From Pseudomarimonas salicorniae (GTDB lineage Bacteria > Pseudomonadota > Gammaproteobacteria > Xanthomonadales > Xanthomonadaceae): 64,000 nucleotides of DNA. Each line of letters opens with the position of its first letter. Within the stretch, counting starts at the first letter, position 1. This document shows positions 8,112 to 15,881 of this stretch, piece after piece. The position numbers were made by a program, and so were the translations under genes. The stretch is from contig NZ_JALNMH010000006.1 in NCBI RefSeq assembly GCF_023156535.1, forward strand, positions 209,221 through 273,220. Direction: 5' to 3'. Below the pieces are notes generated by a model. That model searched no databases. It was not told the origin of the DNA and saw nothing but the letters and a program-made list of their open reading frames with translations.

Positions 8112-9566
8112 ATGACCCACGCGATTTCCACCGCCCAGGTGTCCCCGTTCAAGCGGGGCATCCTCGCCCTGCTGCTGATCGCCGGACTGGGCGTCGCCGT
8201 CACCGGCAGCGTCATTGCCCAGGACCCACCCGCCGCCGAAGCCAGCAGCGAGGTGGCCGCTCCGGCGGAAGCGGCGCCGGCTCCTGCCGCCGAGCCCGTC
8301 GCCGCCGCCGAGGCCCCGGCCGAAGCTGCGGCCGAACCCACCGTCGACAAGGGTGACGTCACCTGGATGATGGTCGCCACCTTGCTGGTGGTGATGATGG
8401 CCGTCCCCGGGCTCGCCCTGTTCTACGGCGGCCTGGTGCGCGCCAAGAACATGCTCAGCGTGCTGATGCAGGTGATGACCGTGTTCTCGCTGATCGCGGT
8501 GCTCTGGGCCGTTTACGGCTACAGCCTCGCCTTCGTCGGCGGCGGCGCGGTGTACGGCTCGTTCGACGCAGTGTTCCTGAAGGGCATCACCGCTGACTCG
8601 CTGGCTGCGACCTTCACCGACGGGGTGATGATCCCCGAGCTGATCTTCGTCGCCTTCCAGTCGACCTTCGCCGGCATCACCTGCGCCCTGATCGTCGGCA
8701 GCTTCGCCGAACGCATCAAGTTCAGCGCGGTGCTGCTGTTCTCGGTGATCTGGTTCACCTTCTGCTACATCCCGATCGCGCACATGGTCTGGGCCGGTAA
8801 TGGCTACCTGTTCGGCAAGGGCGCGCTGGATTTCGCCGGCGGCACCGTGGTCCACATCAATGCCGGCGTCGCCGGTCTGGTCGGCGCCTACGTGGTCGGC
8901 AAGCGTGTCGGTCTCGGCCGCGAGGCGATGGGCCCGCACAGCCTGACCCTGACCATGGTCGGCGCCTCCCTGCTCTGGGTCGGCTGGTTCGGCTTCAATG
9001 CCGGCTCCAACCTCGAAGCCACGTCGGGCGCCACCCTGGCGTTCATCAACACCCTGATGGCCACCGCCGCGGCGGTGCTGTCCTGGTCGGCCACCGAGGC
9101 GGTTCTGCGCGGCAAGGCCTCGATGCTGGGTGCGGCGTCGGGCGCGGTGGCGGGTCTCGTCGCGATCACCCCGGCCTGCGGCTCGGTGGGTGTGATGGGC
9201 GCCATTGTCATCGGCCTGATTTCCGGCATCGCCTGCTTCTGGGGCGTCACCGGTCTGAAGCGCATGCTGGGCGCCGATGACTCACTGGACGTCTTCGGCG
9301 TGCACGGCCTGGGCGGCATCGTGGGTGCCATCCTGACCGGCGTGTTCGCCGCGCCCTCGCTGGGCGGCACCGGCGGTGACGATTTCAGCATCGGTGGTCA
9401 GGTGCTGATCCAGCTGGAGGCGGTCGTCATCACCATCGTCTGGTCGGGCGTCGTGGCCCTGGTCGCCTTCCTGATCGCCAAGGCCGTCACCGGCCTGCGC
9501 GTAAACGAGGAAGAGGAGCGCGAAGGCCTCGACATCACCTCGCACGGCGAGGCGGCCTACAACTGA
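8112..9566 (+). CDS. amtB: Ammonium transporter AmtB
   Basis: A 484-residue ammonium channel. Start 8112 has AAGGAG six bases upstream; an earlier in-frame ATG at 8079 lies inside glnK. The N terminus is a signal peptide (FKRGILALLLIAGLGVAVTGSVIA) followed by a long Ala/Pro/Glu-rich linker (~residues 37-80), more extended than in E. coli AmtB. Eleven membrane helices follow, with PGLALFYGGLVRAKN, the pore segment and DSLDVFGVHGLGG (pore histidine). The tail is a short cytoplasmic C terminus with EEEEREGLD. It forms a trimer in the inner membrane and is gated by GlnK. Confidence 0.95.
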   Translation: MTHAISTAQVSPFKRGILALLLIAGLGVAVTGSVIAQDPPAAEASSEVAAPAEAAPAPAAEPVAAAEAPAEAAAEPTVDKGDVTWMMVATLLVVMMAVPGLALFYGGLVRAKNMLSVLMQVMTVFSLIAVLWAVYGYSLAFVGGGAVYGSFDAVFLKGITADSLAATFTDGVMIPELIFVAFQSTFAGITCALIVGSFAERIKFSAVLLFSVIWFTFCYIPIAHMVWAGNGYLFGKGALDFAGGTVVHINAGVAGLVGAYVVGKRVGLGREAMGPHSLTLTMVGASLLWVGWFGFNAGSNLEATSGATLAFINTLMATAAAVLSWSATEAVLRGKASMLGAASGAVAGLVAITPACGSVGVMGAIVIGLISGIACFWGVTGLKRMLGADDSLDVFGVHGLGGIVGAILTGVFAAPSLGGTGGDDFSIGGQVLIQLEAVVITIVWSGVVALVAFLIAKAVTGLRVNEEEEREGLDITSHGEAAYN

Positions 9567-9581
9567 GTTGGGGGTGGGAGT

Positions 9582-9603
9582 GGCCCCGGCCTCGGCCGGG
9601 GCC
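9582..9603 (+). terminator. Rho-independent-like terminator after amtB
   Basis: Perfect inverted repeat GGCCCCGGCC-TC-GGCCGGGGCC, 15 bases after the amtB stop, followed by TTGTT. The two-base loop means the top pairs probably open. Confidence 0.65.
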
Positions 9604-9620
9604 TTGTTCCCGGCCACCCC

Positions 9621-9740
9621 GGGTTCAGCGGAGCGCCGATCGCTCCGCCCCAACGCAACGTTTCGCTTTGGCAAGGCTGCGGCACCCTCCCTCCCGCCGT
9701 TCGCTGAGCCCGGGGGCCCGACAAGGGCCCTCGTTTTTTT
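9621..9740 (+). ncRNA. Candidate structured small RNA ending in an intrinsic terminator
   Basis: About 120 bases without a gene that can fold as a closed unit. GGGTTCAGCG (9621-9630) pairs with CGCTGAGCCC (9702-9711) with one wobble. Inside is the hairpin CGGAGCG-CCGAT-CGCTCCG (9629-9647). The stretch ends in a terminator with seven Ts. No promoter is clear, so it may instead be a processed 3' part of the glnK-amtB message or a chance fold. Conservation was not testable here. Confidence 0.3.
9714..9740 (+). terminator. Intrinsic terminator with T7 tract
   Basis: GGGCCC-GACAA-GGGCCC followed by TCG and seven Ts (9734-9740). It is the strongest classical terminator in the window. It lies 148 bases past amtB and downstream of the first amtB terminator, so it may serve a separate transcript. 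Confidence 0.75.
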
Positions 9741-9893
9741 GGGCCGGCTGTGCCCGATCAAGGCGCGCAGCCTTCGGCACGAACCATCGCCGCCGTTCCC
9801 GACCCTCGTGAAGGATCCCGCCGTCCCACAAAGGATGCAGCGGGCCGAGTCGGGTCACGCCGGAGCGGGCGGCGCCACGCCGAGGCGGACAAT

Positions 9894-10195
9894 GGGCGCG
9901 AAGTTCGCATTCGCCCCGGTTCATCAAATGGGCCGATATTCTGTGGGAGTGCCCTTGGGCGCGACCGCGGAGTTCCGCTCTGGCCGCGGTCTGTGGTGAA
10001 TCCGTAGCGCTGCGGTCGCGCCCGAGGGCACTCCCACAATTTGACTGCGGCAAGGCCTGCTTTGCAGCGCAAACCGGACCTGGCAGCGACGTTGCGTGTA
10101 GGAGCCAGCTTGCTGGCGATCGTTCCGTCCGGGGCGCCTATCGCCAGCAAGCTGGCTCCTACAGCGGGGCCGGGGCGAATGCGAACTTCGCGCCC
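9894..10195 (+). mobile_element. MITE-like repeat module M2 with perfect 26-bp inverted ends
   Basis: A 302-bp non-coding module. Bases 9894-9919 (beginning GGGCGCGAAGTTCGCATTCG) are the exact reverse complement of 10170-10195. Inside are palindrome B (9942-10038, 97 bp) and palindrome A (10097-10163, 67 bp), 58 bases apart. No target-site duplication is obvious. It lies between the amtB terminators and the convergent PKHD hydroxylase gene and carries no transposase, as expected for a non-autonomous element. Confidence 0.75.
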
Positions 10196-10212
10196 AACGC
10201 GGACCTTGGGCG

Positions 10213-10869
10213 CTAGGCCCCCCACATGCGCAGCAACTGCCCGCGGATGCGCTGAAGACGCAGGACCGCACTGCGTTCGGTCGCGGAGGCAGCGATGGTG
10301 TCGATGGCGCGATCGAGGTCGAACAGCATGGCGCGCTGGCGCGGATCGGCGACCCAGCTGCGCAGCCAGCCAACGATGGCAAGGCGCGCACCTCGGCTGA
10401 CCGGTTCGACGCGATGCACCGTGTCGGCGGGGTACAGCAGCAGCTCTCCGGCTTCCAGCGAGTGGGTGTGATCGGCGTCGTCGCCGCTGATCACCAGCTC
10501 GCCGCCAGCGTAGTCGGCGCGCGGAGAGAGCATGTAGGTGAACGAGACATCGCAGCGCTCGCCGGCCATGAAGGCGTCGTCGACGTGATCGCCGTAGGTC
10601 ATGCCCTCGCCGTAGCGGTTGGCCATGACCCGCACCACGCGTTTGGGTCGCGCCGCCGAGCGCACCATCGGATGCTTCATCAGGGCCTGGCCGACGCGTT
10701 CGAGCACGGCCTGCAGCGCTGCGCTGACCTCGGCCTGTTCATTGCGCTTCACCGGCGCGGCAAGGCGGCCGGCGGTGCGGCGACCATCGGCGAAATCGCT
10801 GGCGGCGACCGCTTCGTGTAGGGCCTCCCGCTCGGGCGGCGTGAACAGATCGGTGATGAGCAGTTGCAT
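10213..10869 (-). CDS. PKHD-type Fe(II)/2-oxoglutarate hydroxylase (PiuC/YbiX family)
   Basis: A 218-residue dioxygenase. The iron ligands are H95 and D97 (YGDHVDDAF) and H152 (TVHRVEPV); R162 (GARLAIVGW) should bind 2-oxoglutarate. The N terminus LITDLFTPPEREAL and the FTYMLSPRADYAGGELVI strand are typical of PiuC, a family often found beside TonB receptors for iron and controlled by Fur. Its substrate is unknown. It is divergent from the gene at 10950, with a Fur-like box between them. Confidence 0.88.
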   Translation of the reverse strand: MQLLITDLFTPPEREALHEAVAASDFADGRRTAGRLAAPVKRNEQAEVSAALQAVLERVGQALMKHPMVRSAARPKRVVRVMANRYGEGMTYGDHVDDAFMAGERCDVSFTYMLSPRADYAGGELVISGDDADHTHSLEAGELLLYPADTVHRVEPVSRGARLAIVGWLRSWVADPRQRAMLFDLDRAIDTIAASATERSAVLRLQRIRGQLLRMWGA

Positions 10870-10880
10870 CGCGAGCTCTA

Positions 10881-10899
10881 AAGGCGAATCATTCGCATC
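10881..10899. promoter_or_regulatory. Fur-box-like operator between divergent genes
   Basis: GCGAATCATTCGC (10884-10896) is a perfect palindrome, close in form to the Fur core GAGAATCATTCTC. It lies 15 bases before the PKHD hydroxylase start and 54 bases before the gene at 10950, with an AT-rich patch (CTTATACC, 10899-10906) beside it. Dual repression of both genes by Fur under iron sufficiency is inferred. Confidence 0.5.
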
Positions 10900-10949
10900 T
10901 TATACCGTGCCCGCCCGCCCCAATCATTTCCGCAGCGAAGGAGAGATCC

Positions 10950-11960
10950 ATGACCGTGACCCCCAAGCGTTGGACCCGCCTCGGTGAGGCCTTGATCGTT
11001 ACCGGGGCCATCGGTCTGGCGGCCCAGGGCATGGCCCCTGCCGAGGCGCATGCGTCTGGACACGCGGCCAGCCATGCCGAGGCCGAAGGGGGCGAGTCGG
11101 GAGAGCTTGGTGAGCACGCAGGCCACGGCGCCCGCGCCAACCAGCAGGCGGGTCAAGGCGAGGGTGAGGGCTCCGGCGGTGAGGGTGAAGGAGCCGGCGG
11201 TGAGGCCGAGGGCTCCGGCGGTGAGGGCGAAGGATCCGGCGGCGAAGGTGAAGCCGCCGGCGGTGAAGGCGAGGGCGAGGGCGAGGGCGAGGGCGCCGCG
11301 ACCGGGGCCGACCTGTCCCGTGACGATGCCGCCTACCTGACTCATCTCGGCCTCGTCCGCGGCCATCTGCTGGTGGGTACCCGGCTCTACGCCGAGGGTG
11401 CTGCGGGCATGGCCGACATGCACATGAAGCACCCGGGCGACGAGCTGTACACGGCGGTGAAGCCGGCGATGGATGCCCGCGCCGCCAAGGATTTTTCCGT
11501 CGCGCTCAGCGCGCTGGCCGATGCCGTCACCCGGCGTGCCCCCAAGGCCGAGGTCGAGGCTGCACACGCCGCCTTGGAGCGGGCCGTGGTCGAGGCCCAG
11601 TCCGTGGTAGCGGCAGGATCGCCCGAGGCGCTGCCGGTGGTGCTCGGCACCGTTGTCGGACTGCTCCGCGAGGCGGCCGCCGAGTACGCGCTGGGGGTCA
11701 AGGACGGCAGGATCGCCAACCTGCACGAGTTCCAGGACGCCTATGGATTCACCCGGATCGCCCGGCGCTGGATCGAGGGGCTGAGTCCGGCCCAGCGCGC
11801 GCGGGCGCCGGAAGCCATCGAGCGCATCGAGTCCCAGCTCGACGCCCTTCTGGCCACGGCCTGGCCGTCGGTAGTCGAGCCCGGCACGCTGAAGACCTCG
11901 GCCGCCGATCTGTACGGCGCGCTGGCCCGCATCGAACTGGCCGCCGCTGCGGTCAGGTAG
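10950..11960 (+). CDS. Exported protein with Gly/Glu repeats and a helical C-terminal domain
   Basis: A 336-residue protein. A signal peptide (RLGEALIVTGAIGLAAQGMAPAEA) is followed by a His-containing acidic stretch (HASGHAASHAE, GEHAGHGARA) and a low-complexity run of GEGEGSGGEGEG type units (~residues 70-115). The C-terminal ~220 residues are helical (THLGLVRGHLLVGTRLYAEG, MHMKHPGDELYTAVKPAMDA, LHEFQDAYGFTRIARRWIEG). The His and Glu residues could bind metal, and a role in iron handling is suggested by the shared Fur-like box. I do not recognise the family with certainty; resemblance to imelysin/EfeO helical bundles is only in style. AAGGAG precedes the start. Confidence 0.6.
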   Translation: MTVTPKRWTRLGEALIVTGAIGLAAQGMAPAEAHASGHAASHAEAEGGESGELGEHAGHGARANQQAGQGEGEGSGGEGEGAGGEAEGSGGEGEGSGGEGEAAGGEGEGEGEGEGAATGADLSRDDAAYLTHLGLVRGHLLVGTRLYAEGAAGMADMHMKHPGDELYTAVKPAMDARAAKDFSVALSALADAVTRRAPKAEVEAAHAALERAVVEAQSVVAAGSPEALPVVLGTVVGLLREAAAEYALGVKDGRIANLHEFQDAYGFTRIARRWIEGLSPAQRARAPEAIERIESQLDALLATAWPSVVEPGTLKTSAADLYGALARIELAAAAVR

Positions 11961-12160
11961 GGCAACCGACCGGCGCCGGAGGCCTTCCGGCGCGGGCGGA
12001 GTTGGCTCGGCAGGAACGTCGCGCTGTCGCCCGCGTGCCAGTGGTGGAGCGATCTGTTGTGGGGTTGCCGGGTCGTTCCGCAGGATGGAAGTGGGTGGAG
12101 GCTGAACCAACTTCTCCAGCGGCCAGTATGCTTGACGCTTTCCCCGCAAGGAGCGCCAAG

Positions 12161-13153
12161 ATGAAGACGGTTCGAGCCCGGTACACCCAGCGCGGTCCCA
12201 ACCCGCACGAGTTGATCAGCCCGGTCGAGATGGACCTGCCCGATCTTGCGCCCGGCGAAGTGCGCGTCGAGGTGCTGGCGGCGCCGATCAACCCCAGCGA
12301 CGTTCTGACGCTCACCGGCGAGTACGGTCTCCTGCCACAGCTGCCGGCGGTCGGCGGCAACGAGGGCGTGGGGCGGGTCATCGAGGCGGCGGCCGATGTC
12401 AACGCTCCGCCGGTCGGCACGGTGGTGCTGCTGCCGGTCGGCTGCGGCAGCTGGTCGACCCATCTTCAGCTGCCGGCGAAGTCCCTGGTGCCGCTGCCTG
12501 CTGGCGTCGATCCGGTGCAGCTGTCCATGCTCACCGTCAATCCGCCGACCGCCCTGCTGATGCTGCGCGACTTCGTCGAGCTGAAGCCGGGTGACTGGGT
12601 GATCCAGAACGCGGCCAACTCGGCGGTGGGTGGTTATCTGGTGCAGATCGCCAAGCTTCGCGGGATCAATACCCTCAACGTCGTGCGCCGCGAGTCGGCC
12701 GTCGACGCCGTCCGCGAGGCCGGGGGCGAGCACGTGCTGATCGACGGTGACGACCTGCCGAAGCAGGCCCGGGCGATCACCGGCGATGCTCCGGTCAAGC
12801 TGGGCATCGACTGCGTGGGCGGCGTCTCGACAGAGAACCTGGCTCGCTGCCTGAGCGAAGGTGCCACCCTGCTCAACTACGGCGCCATGAGCGGCGAGCG
12901 CTGCATGATCTCGCCGCGCTACTTCGTCTTCCGGGACATCACCCTTCGCGGCTTCTGGCTTTCGCAGTGGTTCAAGAACGCCGATCCCGAGGCGCGCAAG
13001 GCCGTGTTCGCCGAAGTCGGCGGCCTGATCGCCACCGGCAAGCTCAAGGCCAGGGTCCAGCAGACCTATCCCATCGCCGACATCGCCAAGGCCGTTGCCG
13101 CCGCGGCCGCCGGCGAGCGCGGGGGCAAGATCGTGCTGGTGCCGAACGGCTGA
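12161..13153 (+). CDS. Zinc-free MDR oxidoreductase, trans-2-enoyl-CoA reductase-like
   Basis: A 330-residue medium-chain dehydrogenase/reductase. ATG 12161 is chosen over the in-frame ATG at 12002 because AAGGAG lies eight bases before it and it gives the family N terminus MKTVRARYTQRGPNPHEL. Features: APINPSDVLTLTGEYG, PAVGGNEGVG, the MECR-type sequence LTVNPPTALLMLRDF, the nucleotide-binding region VIQNAANSAVGGYLVQIAK, and WLSQWFKN near the end. No catalytic zinc cysteines are present. The mitochondrial MECR/ETR group reduces 2-enoyl thioesters with NADPH, and quinone reductase activity is the alternative. Confidence 0.82.
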   Translation: MKTVRARYTQRGPNPHELISPVEMDLPDLAPGEVRVEVLAAPINPSDVLTLTGEYGLLPQLPAVGGNEGVGRVIEAAADVNAPPVGTVVLLPVGCGSWSTHLQLPAKSLVPLPAGVDPVQLSMLTVNPPTALLMLRDFVELKPGDWVIQNAANSAVGGYLVQIAKLRGINTLNVVRRESAVDAVREAGGEHVLIDGDDLPKQARAITGDAPVKLGIDCVGGVSTENLARCLSEGATLLNYGAMSGERCMISPRYFVFRDITLRGFWLSQWFKNADPEARKAVFAEVGGLIATGKLKARVQQTYPIADIAKAVAAAAAGERGGKIVLVPNG

Positions 13154-13169
13154 GCGGCCCGGCCGGTTC

Positions 13170-13557
13170 GGGCGCGAAGAAGACATTCATAAAGAAGACA
13201 TTCATAGGGTGCGGCTTGCCGCACCGGGCGTACCGTCCGAACGCCCGAATCGGTGCGCCAATGCACACCCTATGGGTCTCGCTGACGCCCAACGGAGCCC
13301 GACTGTGGGAGCGTCCTTGGGCGCGACCGCGGCGCAACGGATTCACCGCAGACCGGGGCTAGACCGTAACTCCGCGGTCGCGCCCGAGGGCACTCCCACA
13401 ATTTGACCGCGGCACGGCCTGCTTTGCGGCGCAAACTGGGCCTGGCAGCGCCGTTGCGTGTAGGAGCCAGCTTGCTGGCGATCGTCCCATCCGGGGCGCC
13501 TATCGCCAGCAAGCTGGCTCCTACATTCGGGTGTTGTGGAACGTCTTCTTTGCGCCC
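13170..13557 (+). mobile_element. MITE-like repeat module M3 (C-B-A)
   Basis: A 388-bp non-coding module bounded by GGGCGCGAAGAAGACAT (from 13170) and the near-reverse complement ACGTCTTCTTTGCGCCC (to 13557). It begins with an exact 15-bp tandem duplication AAGAAGACATTCATA (13177-13206), then palindrome C (13204-13273, ATAGGGTG...CACCCTAT), palindrome B (13304-13400) and palindrome A (13459-13525). The B-to-A linker is 58 bases, as in M2 and M4. It lies between two convergent genes. Confidence 0.72.
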
Positions 13558-13572
13558 TGAGCGCGCGCCCGC

Positions 13573-15753
13573 CTACTCGACCACGCCCAGCTGCTTCAGC
13601 GCGAAGGCCTGGTACTCGGCGGTCTCGCGGTACTTCTGCAGGCGGCCTGACTTGCCGCCGTGCCCGGCTTCCATATTGGTGCGGAAGACCAGCGGCTGGC
13701 TGTCGGTCTTCAGCGCGCGCAGGCGGGCGACATATTTGGCAGGCTCGAAGTACTGCACCTGCGAGTCCCACAGGCCGGTGCCGACGAACATCGCCGGATA
13801 GTCCTGGGCCTTCAGCTGGTCATAGGGTGAATAGCCCAGCATGTAGTCGTAGTAGACCGGATCCTTGGGATTGCCCCATTCGTCGAACTCGTTGGTGGTG
13901 AGCGGGATCGACTCGTCGAGCATGGTGGTCACCACGTCGACGAAGGGCACCAGGCTCAGGATCACGCGATATTTCTCTGGCGCCATGTTCGAAATCGCGC
14001 CCATCAGCAGGCCGCCGGCCGAGCCGCCCATCGCGCCGACCCGGTCCTTCGCCGCGTAGCCCTGGGCCACCAGATGGTCGGTGACGTCGATGAAGTCGGT
14101 GAAGGTGTTGTTCTTCTTCAGCAGTTTGCCGTCCTCGTACCACTGCCGGCCCATTTCCTGGCCGCCGCGGACGTGGGCGATGGCATAGACCATGCCGCGA
14201 TCAAGGAAGTTGACCACGGCGGGATTGAACACCGGGTCGATCGAGTTGCCATAGCTGCCATAACCGTACTGCATCAGCGCCGCGCTGCCGTCCTTCTCGA
14301 AGCCCTTGCGGTAGGCCAGGCTGACGGGGATCTGCGTGAGGCCATCACGAGCCGGCGCCCACAGTCGCTCGACCACGTAGTTCGCGGGGTCATGGCCGGC
14401 GACCTCTTCCTGTTTGAGCAGGCGGCGTTCTCCGCTGCTCACGTTCAGCTCGTAGGTGCTCGGCGGGGTGGCGAGGGAACTGTAGGTGTAGCGCAGCCAG
14501 TCGGTGTCCGGCATCGGATTGGCGGCCAGGTCCATGGCGTAGGCCGGCTCGTCGGCGGCCACATGGCTGGTGGTGCCGTCGGGATTCAGGACGCGCAGGC
14601 GGGCCAGGCCTTCGGAGCGCTCGGCCACCGCGATGAAGCCATCGAAAAGCTCGAAGCCCTCGATGAAGACCCCGGGGTCGTGCTCGACCAGAGGCATCCA
14701 GGTGGCGCGGCCGTAGACCGCGTCGTTGGCCGCCTGCATCAGCCGGTAGTTCGGAGCCTCCCAGTCGGTGCGGATCACCCAGCGGTCGCCGAGGTGGTTG
14801 GCGCTGTAGTGAAAGTCGCGCTGGCGCTTTGACAGGACGCGGAACGCTTCCGGCTTGGCCGCCGGCGTGCAGCGTGCCTCCGAGGAGACCGTGCTCTGCA
14901 CCGCGATGCACAGGAACTGTTCGCTGCGGGTGCGGTAGAGCCCCATGTAGAAGCTGTCGTCCTCTTCCTCGTAGACCAGGGTGTCCTCGGCCGGGTCGGT
15001 GCCCAGCACATGCCGTTTCACCCGCTTGGCGAGCAGGGTGGTCGGGTCGTTCTCGATGTAATAGATACTGCGGTTGTCGTCGCCCCAGATCGCGCTCGGG
15101 CTGGCGCCGGTGATCCGGTCGGGCAGCAACTCGCCGGTGGTGAGGTCCTTGATCCGCAGCACGTACTGGCGGCGGCCGACCTCGTCTTCGGCATAGAGCA
15201 GCTTCTGCTGGTCGGGGCTGATCTCGCGAACGGCCACCTGGAAGAAACTCTTCCCCTCGGCGAGCGCGTTCACGTCGAGCAGGATCTCCTCCGGCGCTTC
15301 CATGCTGCCCTTGCGGCGGGCATGGATCGGGTAGTCGCGTCCGGCCTCGAAGCGGGTGTAGTACCAGTAGTCCTTGTCCCGCGCGGGAACGGTGGAATCG
15401 TCCTGCTTGATGCGGGCGATGATGTCCCGGTACAGCTCCTCGCGCAGGCCTTCCAGCGGCTTCATCACGGCGTCGGTGTGGCGGTTCTCCCCATCGAGGA
15501 AGGCCAGCACGGCGGGATCCTTGCGGCTGTCGTCGCGCAGCCAGTAGTACTCGTCACGGCGCTCGGCGCCGTGCGGCGCCCTGACCTGGTGCTCGCGCCG
15601 CTCGGCCGCTGCCGGCGGCGGCACCAGCGACTCGCCCCGCGCTGCAACCTGGGCGGCGGGGACTGGCGCCGCGGCGGGCAGGGGGGGCTCGCCGCAGCCG
15701 GCGAGCAGCAGGGGTGCGATCAGCAGGGACAGGCGGCGCAGGGCAGGCGGCAT
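13573..15753 (-). CDS. Lipoprotein prolyl oligopeptidase family peptidase (oligopeptidase B-like)
   Basis: A 726-residue S9A serine peptidase. Start 15753 gives a lipoprotein signal MPPALRRLSLLIAPLLLAGC with lipobox LAGC, so the enzyme should be anchored facing the periplasm; E. coli oligopeptidase B is cytosolic and unanchored. The propeller half begins RDEYYWLRDDSRKDP. The catalytic half has GGSAGG with the nucleophile Ser578, then GLWDSQVQYFEP (Asp) and EAGHGGKSG (His). Oligopeptidase B cuts short peptides after Arg/Lys. The stop is 16 bases from module M3. Confidence 0.88.
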   Translation of the reverse strand: MPPALRRLSLLIAPLLLAGCGEPPLPAAAPVPAAQVAARGESLVPPPAAAERREHQVRAPHGAERRDEYYWLRDDSRKDPAVLAFLDGENRHTDAVMKPLEGLREELYRDIIARIKQDDSTVPARDKDYWYYTRFEAGRDYPIHARRKGSMEAPEEILLDVNALAEGKSFFQVAVREISPDQQKLLYAEDEVGRRQYVLRIKDLTTGELLPDRITGASPSAIWGDDNRSIYYIENDPTTLLAKRVKRHVLGTDPAEDTLVYEEEDDSFYMGLYRTRSEQFLCIAVQSTVSSEARCTPAAKPEAFRVLSKRQRDFHYSANHLGDRWVIRTDWEAPNYRLMQAANDAVYGRATWMPLVEHDPGVFIEGFELFDGFIAVAERSEGLARLRVLNPDGTTSHVAADEPAYAMDLAANPMPDTDWLRYTYSSLATPPSTYELNVSSGERRLLKQEEVAGHDPANYVVERLWAPARDGLTQIPVSLAYRKGFEKDGSAALMQYGYGSYGNSIDPVFNPAVVNFLDRGMVYAIAHVRGGQEMGRQWYEDGKLLKKNNTFTDFIDVTDHLVAQGYAAKDRVGAMGGSAGGLLMGAISNMAPEKYRVILSLVPFVDVVTTMLDESIPLTTNEFDEWGNPKDPVYYDYMLGYSPYDQLKAQDYPAMFVGTGLWDSQVQYFEPAKYVARLRALKTDSQPLVFRTNMEAGHGGKSGRLQKYRETAEYQAFALKQLGVVE

Positions 15754-15881
15754 GCGGAGGATCCGTGGGTCTAAGGCGCGCAGTCTGCACCGGCGCATAC
15801 GAGAATGACCAGGCCGAAAGGCACGGGGCGGCGCGGGCGATTCGCGGTCCAATGGGGCCCCTCGTGCAGCGGTGCCGCCCC

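Noticed and set aside
11160..11300. Gly/Glu-coding direct repeats taken at first as a CRISPR-like or minisatellite array
   Set aside because: The repeats are imperfect, codon-phased and lie inside a credible protein, so they are low-complexity coding sequence.
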